From Candidatus Roizmanbacteria bacterium CG_4_9_14_0_8_um_filter_34_12 (GTDB taxonomy: Bacteria; Patescibacteriota; Microgenomatia; UBA1406; GWC2-37-13): 8,013 bases of DNA. The notes under the pieces were generated by a model that made no database searches, had not been told where the DNA came from, and worked only from the letters and a program-made list of their open reading frames with translations. The stretch lies in the NCBI GenBank assembly GCA_002789465.1, contig PFTH01000016.1, positions 1 through 8,013 of the forward strand, in the 5' to 3' direction. Both the position numbers and the translations under genes were made by a program. Below are positions 1 to 3,548 of this stretch, in pieces. Position 1 is the stretch's first letter, and each line of letters begins with the position of its first letter.

Positions 1-675
1 TTCGGTAAGTATTTTTTTTGACAAATCTTCAAAACGACTCCTATCTTGGTAAGACAAATGTCCGTCATATCCTTCATTAACACGCTGCTCGACTCGTTGA
101 TCAATGGCAAATTTTTGCCTGACAAGATCTGTATCGAGACTCCCTAATCTATTAACTTCTGCCGCGTGAATTAATGATTGAGATAACACTGAGGCAGCTA
201 GTGTGTTTGTTTGAACTAATCTCACGTAAGCTTGTTCAAATTCTGTAGGTGGCTGCCCAGACGCAGATATTGTGATAGTTTTTTCGCCCAATAAATAATC
301 TTTTAGCTGCGATTCGATGGCTGATGCAGTACTGATGCTCAAGCTTTTTTCAGATAATTCTGTTAATAGTGATTGAGATTGTGCGTTGTGACCAACAGGA
401 ATACCAGCTTTAGCCGCTTCAGTCGCCCGGATCAATGTTCGAAGTACTTGCGTTCCCTCTTGACGGCGCTGGTCAAGTTGACCCGCCGCTCCAGCTTGCA
501 CTACTTCTTTGGCTGGAGTCTCAGCATCTTTGATTTCCTGTTGTATTTTTTGCGCTAAAGCAACCTCACGGGCATTATTACCCTGGGCTGCCTGGATTTC
601 TTGCCTTACTTCATCACGTGTTTGGGCGACGAAATCTTCACCGTTGCCAATTCTGACCTCTGGTTGTATCGTCAT
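1..675 (-). CDS. Hypothetical Ala/Gln/Glu-rich soluble protein (C-terminus outside the window)
   Basis: An open frame of 225 codons runs from an ATG at 675-673 to the left edge with no stop, so the gene is partial at its 3' end. The start is MTIQPEVRIGNGEDFVAQ. Residues from about 15 to 85 are rich in Ala, Gln, Glu and Arg and look helical, perhaps coiled coil. No signal peptide, membrane segment or catalytic motif is visible and I do not recognise the family. G+C is clearly higher than in the neighbours: three hand-counted 60-base lines gave about 40, 42 and 55 percent, against 27 percent for one line in valS. It lies downstream of the GxxExxY gene on the same strand, separated by a repeat array. 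No Shine-Dalgarno sequence precedes the ATG, which follows an AT-rich leader. Being a real gene is likely from frame length and composition; the function is unknown. Confidence 0.72.
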   Translation of the reverse strand, partial: MTIQPEVRIGNGEDFVAQTRDEVRQEIQAAQGNNAREVALAQKIQQEIKDAETPAKEVVQAGAAGQLDQRRQEGTQVLRTLIRATEAAKAGIPVGHNAQSQSLLTELSEKSLSISTASAIESQLKDYLLGEKTITISASGQPPTEFEQAYVRLVQTNTLAASVLSQSLIHAAEVNRLGSLDTDLVRQKFAIDQRVEQRVNEGYDGHLSYQDRSRFEDLSKKILTE

Positions 676-681
676 ATTAAA

Positions 682-710
682 ATTTTAACTTGTTTTTTAC
701 ACAAAAGCAA
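682..710 (-). promoter_or_regulatory. Possible sigma70-type promoter of the leftmost hypothetical gene
   Basis: Read on the minus strand, TTGCTT (710-705) is followed after 17 nt by TAAAAT (687-682). The -10 matches consensus at 5 of 6 bases, the -35 only at 3 of 6. The ATG is only 6 nt downstream of the -10, so the mRNA would be leaderless or nearly so. In AT-rich DNA such a match could arise by chance. Confidence 0.22.
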
Positions 711-739
711 AACCAAATCTGACAACAAAGGATTATGTG

Positions 740-783
740 ATACGAATAGAGAAAAGACAATGCGAATCTACGAATATACGAAT
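740..783 (-). repeat. Left ATTCGYAT octamer array (inverted relative to the right array)
   Basis: On the plus strand this holds ATACGAAT (740-747), ATGCGAAT (760-767), CTACGAAT (768-775, seven of eight bases) and ATACGAAT (776-783), all reverse complements of ATTCGYAT. The last three abut with 8-nt spacing. The outer edge, GTGATACGAAT at 737-747, is an exact 11-bp inverted match to ATTCGTATCAC at 1255-1265. The array ends 8 nt beyond the stop of the GxxExxY gene. Confidence 0.85.
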
Positions 784-791
784 AAATACAA

Positions 792-1175
792 TTAAATCAA
801 GGAGTTGAGAATTCTTTTTGGGTGGAGATAGCGATCGCGAAAATTAACAATGATTCCAAGTTTCAATTTTAGTGCTTTTAAATATCTTCTCACTTGATAA
901 TAATCTTCCCGAGTGACAAAACGTTTAGCTTTTATTTCTAAAATTATTTTATTGTTAATTAAAAAATCAATTTTATTTCGATTTTCTTCACCTTCAAATG
1001 AAGGAGGTAGTTTTTTTTCTCTTTCGTATTTAATACTTTTTTGCTGTAATTGTTTTTCTATTGCATCACAATATTGTTGTTCGTTGCAATAACTTCCTAG
1101 TTCGTTATGAACATAAAATAAAATTCCATTTATCTGATATGACAATTCTTTATAAATAATGTTGCCATTATTCAT
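792..1175 (-). CDS. GxxExxY family protein (PD-(D/E)XK-nuclease-like)
   Basis: The protein has 127 residues, the usual size of the GxxExxY family. It begins with a helical part (ELSYQINGILFYVHNELG, residues 10-27), then a variant of the naming motif, GSYCNEQQY at 27-35. Next come KYEREKKLPPSFEGE (49-63) and a core with the PD-(D/E)XK arrangement: D70, then E80-I81-K82 in ILEIKAK, followed by R89/E90, YYQVRRYLKAL (92-102) and a LGIIVNFRDRYLHPKR end. These residues suit a metal-dependent nuclease fold, but activity has not been shown for most members; the biological role of the family is unknown. The start ATG at 1175 gives the full family length; no Shine-Dalgarno sequence is present (leader GATATTATAAGTAAAT). 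The gene lies inside inverted ATTCGYAT arrays. Family assignment is from recalled sequence similarity and is strong. Confidence 0.9.
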   Translation of the reverse strand: MNNGNIIYKELSYQINGILFYVHNELGSYCNEQQYCDAIEKQLQQKSIKYEREKKLPPSFEGEENRNKIDFLINNKIILEIKAKRFVTREDYYQVRRYLKALKLKLGIIVNFRDRYLHPKRILNSLI

Positions 1176-1199
1176 ATTTACTTATAATATCATTTTTCC

Positions 1200-1343
1200 A
1201 TTCGCATATTCGCATCATTCGCATAACCTGTTTTCATTCGTATCCTCTTGTATTATTCGTATCACTTATTCGCATATTCGCATCATTCGCATAACCTGTT
1301 TTCATTCGTATCCTCTTGTATTATTCGTATTACTTATTCGCAT
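1200..1343 (+). repeat. Right ATTCGYAT array: 68-bp tandem repeat, 2.1 copies
   Basis: Unit 1 (1200-1267) and unit 2 (1268-1335) are identical except at one base (C1263 versus T1331). A third unit starts at 1336 and stops after one octamer. Each full unit carries ATTCGCAT three times and ATTCGTAT twice, giving 11 octamers in all at 1200, 1208, 1217, 1236, 1255, 1268, 1276, 1285, 1304, 1323 and 1336. All lie in the same orientation, opposite to the array at 740-783. Near identity of the units suggests a recent duplication. Confidence 0.95.
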
Positions 1344-1548
1344 TAGGCCACAAATGTAAAAATTCTTTGATCAAAAAAAAGCTCAACGAAGACTGGCGAA
1401 CAAACTCATTCACGTTACCGCATTGCAGACAAGAGGAGCGCGTAGTCCAGTAGTATCCAATATCAAACAACAATATAATCGGTAAAAAAACTATCCAAAT
1501 TAACTTAAACTGTGGTTTCGATCGTGGACTCTGTTGTGACTGGTGCAT
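1330..1548 (-). CDS. Small single-span membrane protein, unknown, overlapping the end of jag
   Basis: The frame encodes 72 residues. A polar N-terminus (MHQSQQSPRSKPQ) precedes one hydrophobic segment, FKLIWIVFLPIILLFDIGYY (about 14-33). After it comes a CxxC pair in SSCLQCGNVNEF (39-50) and a second semi-hydrophobic stretch (SLSFFLIKEFLHLW, about 55-68). The positive N-terminus before the helix suggests that the N-terminus stays inside and the cysteines face outside. The ATG lies 44 nt inside the 3' end of jag in another frame, as in translationally coupled pairs. The last residues (NANK) and stop are encoded by the ATTCGYAT array, so the original C-terminus may have been lost there. I recognise no family. 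A chance frame cannot be excluded, although the clean hydrophobic helix and its fit to the otherwise empty 1344-1504 stretch favour a gene. Confidence 0.45.
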   Translation of the reverse strand: MHQSQQSPRSKPQFKLIWIVFLPIILLFDIGYYWTTRSSCLQCGNVNEFVRQSSLSFFLIKEFLHLWPNANK

Positions 1549-2002
1549 TTTCTTTTAAGTCTATCACAAGTCGACGATCACGTCCTTCACCAATTGAATA
1601 GCTTGTTAATTCTTCGTTATTTTGTGTCACATATTCATGCATCACTCGACGTTCATAAGCAGAAAAATGGCGTAAATATGAAGGTTGTCGACTGCTTTTC
1701 ACTCGCTCAGCCGCATCAGCTGCGATTGCTTCCAATCTTTCTTTTTGTTTTTCGCGGTAATCATTAACATTCACCAGTAAACTCACTGGCTCGTTTAATT
1801 GTTTATACAACATCACTTCCATAATTTTTTGAAGAGATCGAATTGTTTCACCATGACGACCAATAATTGTTGGCGCCTCATCATCCGCCTTAATAATCAC
1901 ATGAAACATACCCTCTTTTTCTTCCACCTCAACCTCAAACTTGTTAATCATTTTCCCCAACAAATCTTCCGCAATGGTTTTGATTGTTTTTATTTTATCC
2001 AT
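1505..2002 (-). CDS. jag: Jag/KhpB family RNA-binding protein (KH + R3H domains)
   Basis: The product has 165 residues with two recognisable domains. A KH-type domain spans about 20-80 and carries the GxxG loop as GRHG (48-51) in PTIIGRHGETIRSLQKIM. An R3H domain spans about 95-150, with the R-x3-H signature R118...H122 in ERRVMHEYV and the terminal strand GEGRDRRLVIDL (138-149). The N-terminal Jag_N domain of firmicute homologues is absent, as in many short forms. A short Thr/Glu-rich tail follows. In other bacteria KhpB (Jag/EloR) binds small RNAs and mRNAs and influences cell elongation and division; the role here is inferred. It follows yidC, its usual partner, after a 155-bp repeat-filled gap, and its end overlaps a small membrane ORF by 44 nt. 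No Shine-Dalgarno sequence precedes the ATG. Confidence 0.93.
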   Translation of the reverse strand: MDKIKTIKTIAEDLLGKMINKFEVEVEEKEGMFHVIIKADDEAPTIIGRHGETIRSLQKIMEVMLYKQLNEPVSLLVNVNDYREKQKERLEAIAADAAERVKSSRQPSYLRHFSAYERRVMHEYVTQNNEELTSYSIGEGRDRRLVIDLKENAPVTTESTIETTV

Positions 2003-2011
2003 AATATTTAT

Positions 2012-2025
2012 TTAACTATTAATAA
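2012..2025 (-). promoter_or_regulatory. 14-bp leader motif TTATTAATAGTTAA before jag (shared with rpmH)
   Basis: Read on the minus strand, TTATTAATAGTTAA ends 9 nt before the jag ATG. The same 14 bases end 10 nt before the rpmH ATG, and both leaders continue with AT-only sequence ending in ATATT just before ATG. Whether it is part of a promoter, a translation signal or a duplicated leader is not clear. Confidence 0.4.
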
Positions 2026-2049
2026 CTAATTACAAAATCCCAATGTCAA
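2022..2049 (-). promoter_or_regulatory. Possible promoter upstream of jag with a perfect -35
   Basis: On the minus strand a consensus TTGACA (2049-2044) is followed after 16 nt by AGTTAT (2027-2022), a weak -10 matching 3 of 6 bases. The -35 lies at the edge of the repeat-rich tract between yidC and jag. It could give jag its own transcript, independent of yidC. AT-rich low-complexity DNA makes a chance match plausible. Confidence 0.25.
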
Positions 2050-2151
2050 ATCAAATTCAAATTTCAAATAATAAAATCTAAAATAATTCCAAGGTTTTGA
2101 ATTCTAAATTTTGGATTTGATTTGTTATTTGTCATTTGAATTTTGTCATTT
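2042..2151. repeat. AT-rich inverted, 7-nt-periodic repeat between yidC and jag
   Basis: The right arm reads TTTGATT TGTTATT, then TGTCATT TGAATTT TGTCATT: five heptamers in phase over 2116-2150. The left arm (about 2044-2085) carries the loosely complementary series CAAATCA AATTCAA ATTTCAA. The arms face each other around about 2090-2100, so a long imperfect stem-loop is possible. It fills nearly the whole 155-bp gap between yidC and jag. I recall similar CAAATTCAAATGACAAA-like tracts from other bacterial draft genomes, from memory only. Confidence 0.7.
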
Positions 2152-2157
2152 ATTTCT

Positions 2158-2973
2158 TTACTTCTTCTTCATCTGCCTATACTGCACAATACTAAACAAT
2201 GAAAAGATATTCCAGTAAAGTGCCAGTCCCACTGGTAAGGTATAAGAAAACCAGGCAATCATCACCGGAAAGAAATACTTCATCTGTGTATTCATGGCTT
2301 TTTGAAAATCACCACCGGTACTTTCATCTTTTTTCTTATTTGGATCGTCGTTTTTAGTAATTTCTTTGGTTTGTGTAGGAGCAGTTGACGTCATTGCCGG
2401 CATCGTTGCCTGAGTTTGAAAATACTGCAAAAGTCCGGTTATCACAGGAATCAAATAGTAATACCATAGCTTTACTTTTGCCGGTGTTAATGCTAAGTTA
2501 AAACCCAAAAACCAAGGGTCAATCTTTGCAACATGCAAAAACGGAAAATATAATACTTTATTAATGGAGTTAATAAGTTTTTCTCCTTGACCGTTTGTTA
2601 ACAGTAACGAGAGTGTTTGATATAAACCAATAAAAATTGGAAACTGAACAATCATAAACAAACAACCGGCTGCGGGATTAATCCCTGCTTGTTTATATAA
2701 ATTCATCTGTTCCTGCTGTAATTTTTGTGGCTCTTTTTTATATTTTAAAGTAAGTTTATCTAACTGCGGCTTGATATCTGCCATTTTTTTTGAAGTTTCC
2801 AGCTGCTGTTTAAAAAATGGATTAACCAAAAATCTAACAAACACCGTTAACGCCACCACAGAAAAACCAAATGCTCCAGGAAGTCCAATAATCAAAAACA
2901 ACTTATAAAAAAGTGTTAATAAATTAAGTATCGGAAAAACAAACACCTGATTAAAAAAATTTGCTTGAAGCAT
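2158..2973 (-). CDS. yidC: Membrane protein insertase YidC/Oxa1 family
   Basis: The protein has 271 residues, the short YidC form without the large periplasmic domain of proteobacteria. It inserts membrane proteins alone or with SecYEG. An N-terminal hydrophobic stretch (about 9-31) precedes TM1 (about 33-53), which carries the conserved intramembrane arginine as R47 in TVFVRFLVNPF. The positively charged cytoplasmic C1 hairpin follows (about 54-98, KKMADIKPQLDKLTLKYKK). TM2 begins with NPAAGCLFMIVQFPIFIGLYQTL (99-121 region), TM3 is about 168-187, and TM4/TM5 are about 230-265, ending in QYRQMKKK. Between TM3 and TM4 the C2 loop is enlarged by a Thr/Lys/Asp-rich segment (about 190-222). It lies downstream of rpmH and upstream of jag, as usual, but rnpA is missing between rpmH and yidC. 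The start is preceded only by AT-rich sequence. Confidence 0.97.
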   Translation of the reverse strand: MLQANFFNQVFVFPILNLLTLFYKLFLIIGLPGAFGFSVVALTVFVRFLVNPFFKQQLETSKKMADIKPQLDKLTLKYKKEPQKLQQEQMNLYKQAGINPAAGCLFMIVQFPIFIGLYQTLSLLLTNGQGEKLINSINKVLYFPFLHVAKIDPWFLGFNLALTPAKVKLWYYYLIPVITGLLQYFQTQATMPAMTSTAPTQTKEITKNDDPNKKKDESTGGDFQKAMNTQMKYFFPVMIAWFSYTLPVGLALYWNIFSLFSIVQYRQMKKK

Positions 2974-2980
2974 AATAATA

Positions 2981-3085
2981 TAAATTTCTAATTTTTAATT
3001 ATCCTAATTTCTAAATAAATCCCAATTATTAATAATTGGACATTGGATCATTATTTAGGTTAATTAGAAATTAGATTAATTAGGT
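2981..3085. repeat. AT-rich inverted repeat in the rpmH-yidC gap, centred on an 18-bp palindrome
   Basis: The centre is the perfect palindrome CCAATTATTAATAATTGG (3022-3039). Outer arms CTAATTTCTAAATAA (3004-3018) pair with TTATTT (3051-3056) plus AGAAATTAG (3066-3074), leaving a 9-nt bulge on the right. Related CTAATTT and TTAATTA words continue outwards on both sides. This occupies essentially all of the 116-bp space between rpmH and yidC, where rnpA normally lies. It could form an RNA hairpin in an rpmH-yidC transcript, but no U-run marks it as a classical terminator. Confidence 0.7.
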
Positions 3086-3089
3086 CAAT

Positions 3090-3227
3090 TCAAACAGTTA
3101 GTCTCTTCCTTCCTCTTGCAATTCTTCGTTTTATCACCAATCTTCCTTTTTTTGAATCCATGCGTTTCAGAAATCCATGCTTGCGTAAACGCTTTTTCTT
3201 TTTTGGCTGATATGTTCTTTTCGGCAT
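3090..3227 (-). CDS. rpmH: 50S ribosomal protein L34 (bL34)
   Basis: A 45-residue, very basic protein, MPKRTYQPKKKKRLRK followed by HGFLKRM (17-23) and KKGRLVIKRRIARGRKRL (26-43). This is the full bL34 pattern, KRTYQP...HGF..RM.T..GR.V...RR..GR..L, at the usual length of 44-46. The only family deviation I notice is Asp-Ser at 24-25 in place of the common Ser/Thr pair. L34 binds 23S rRNA in the large ribosomal subunit. The gene ends in TGA, which shows that TGA is a stop here. It leads the rpmH-yidC-jag cluster, 116 bp before yidC and downstream of a repeat element holding a plausible promoter. dnaA, a common upstream neighbour in bacteria, is not present on its upstream side within this window; valS is there instead. 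Confidence 0.97.
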   Translation of the reverse strand: MPKRTYQPKKKKRLRKHGFLKRMDSKKGRLVIKRRIARGRKRLTV

Positions 3228-3237
3228 AATATATAAA

Positions 3238-3251
3238 TTAACTATTAATAA
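3238..3251 (-). promoter_or_regulatory. 14-bp leader motif TTATTAATAGTTAA before rpmH (shared with jag)
   Basis: This is identical to the motif before jag and ends 10 nt before the rpmH ATG. It overlaps the putative -10 box by four bases. The identity together with near-equal spacing is unlikely to be purely random, although both leaders are almost pure A/T, which weakens the argument. Confidence 0.4.
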
Positions 3252-3276
3252 TATATGAACTTCGTGTTATTGTCAT
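3248..3276 (-). promoter_or_regulatory. Probable rpmH promoter using a repeat end as -35
   Basis: On the minus strand ATGACA (3276-3271) is followed after exactly 17 nt by TATTAT (3253-3248). Each hexamer matches the sigma70 consensus at 5 of 6 bases. The predicted transcript start lies around 3240, giving a short leader of about 13-15 nt without a Shine-Dalgarno sequence. The -35 box is the terminal inverted sequence of the palindromic repeat element at 3271-3436. If real, the repeat helped to build this promoter. Confidence 0.5.
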
Positions 3277-3436
3277 CGCGAGCACATGTAAATTTCTTGA
3301 ATGAAATTTACAGTGTTAACGAAGCGTTTACCCTGTAAAATATTTACTGAACTTTTTACAGGGTGGTAATCCCATTACCAACAGTAAATCCTATATTAAC
3401 GGAATTGTTTCATCGCGGTTACTCCTCGCAATGACA
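3271..3436. mobile_element. MITE-like palindromic repeat with 12-bp terminal inverted repeats (copy A)
   Basis: The ends TGTCATCGCGAG (3271-3282) and CTCGCAATGACA (3425-3436) are inverted repeats differing at one base. Inside are two perfect hairpins: TGTAAATTTC/GAAATTTACA (3287-3296/3303-3312, 6-nt loop) and ACCCTGTAAAA/TTTTACAGGGT (3330-3340/3354-3364). The block AATCCCATTACCAACAGTAAAT (3368-3389) closely matches a block in copy B at 5862-5883. The TGTCATTGCGAGG...GAAGCAATCCC pattern is, from memory, a frequent non-coding repeat in diverse bacterial genomes. It encodes no protein, so any movement would need enzymes supplied elsewhere. It occupies most of the rpmH-valS intergenic region. Confidence 0.7.
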
Positions 3437-3454
3437 TTTTCACTAAATAATTTT

Positions 3455-3482
3455 CCCCTAACTCCTAACCCCTATCTACTAG
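3455..3482. repeat. Heptamer tract CTCCTAA-type, non-coding, downstream of valS
   Basis: Four heptamers lie in phase: CCCCTAA, CTCCTAA, CCCCTAT, CTACTAG. They belong to the same family as the tracts at 7063-7104 and 7546-7580, which are inside a gene. The tract lies 11 bp beyond the valS stop. Confidence 0.7.
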
Positions 3483-3493
3483 AATACTTTCCC

Positions 3494-3548
3494 TTAACTT
3501 TTAACTTGAAACTGTAACTTTGAACTTTGCACTTTGATCTTTGAACTT
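3494..3548. repeat. Heptamer tract TGAACTT-type encoding the ValS C-terminus
   Basis: On the plus strand five heptamers are in phase over 3514-3548: GTAACTT, TGAACTT, TGCACTT, TGATCTT, TGAACTT. The tract continues in degenerate form to the stop codon at 3494-3496. Translated on the minus strand it gives SSKIKVQ SSKLQFQ VKS, a 7-residue repeat. The preceding KSILSS resembles the natural end of compact ValRS proteins, so the tract probably replaced or extended the native tail. Confidence 0.75.

Larger units (their letters stand above)
737..1343. mobile_element. Putative GxxExxY/ATTCGYAT island bounded by inverted octamer arrays
   Basis: One GxxExxY gene is flanked by two octamer arrays that point towards each other, like long imperfect terminal inverted repeats. 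The left array is 737-783; the right one is 1200-1343 and is enlarged by a 68-bp tandem duplication. The island separates two unrelated genes, and its right edge overlaps the 3' end of a small membrane ORF. No transposase, recombinase or clear target-site duplication is visible. Calling it mobile is an inference from layout only. It may instead be a passive repeat cluster next to a GxxExxY gene. Confidence 0.35.

Noticed and set aside
373..795. Plus-strand frames at 373-558 and 601-795
   Set aside because: They are antisense to the better-supported minus-strand gene or run into the repeat array, and show no protein-like features.
831..838. GCGATCGC (HIP1 octamer of cyanobacteria)
   Set aside because: A single copy inside the coding sequence of the GxxExxY gene; no other sign of cyanobacterial origin.
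1200..1343. CRISPR array
   Set aside because: The 68-bp units are directly adjacent with no unique spacers, the short octamers have irregular spacing, and no cas gene is present.
1159..1359. Plus-strand reading frame of 66 codons across the octamer array
   Set aside because: It is the translation of a tandem repeat (His/Ile/Arg-rich repeats) with no family likeness.
1543..2029. Plus-strand frames opposite jag
   Set aside because: Shadow frames of the clear KH/R3H coding sequence.
3287..3364. Rho-independent terminator for valS formed by the two hairpins
   Set aside because: The stems are perfect but neither is followed by a T-run on the valS strand; they are explained better as parts of the palindromic repeat.
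3228..3493. Replication origin next to rpmH
   Set aside because: No dnaA gene and no cluster of TTATNCACA-type boxes; the region is accounted for by the repeat element and a heptamer tract.
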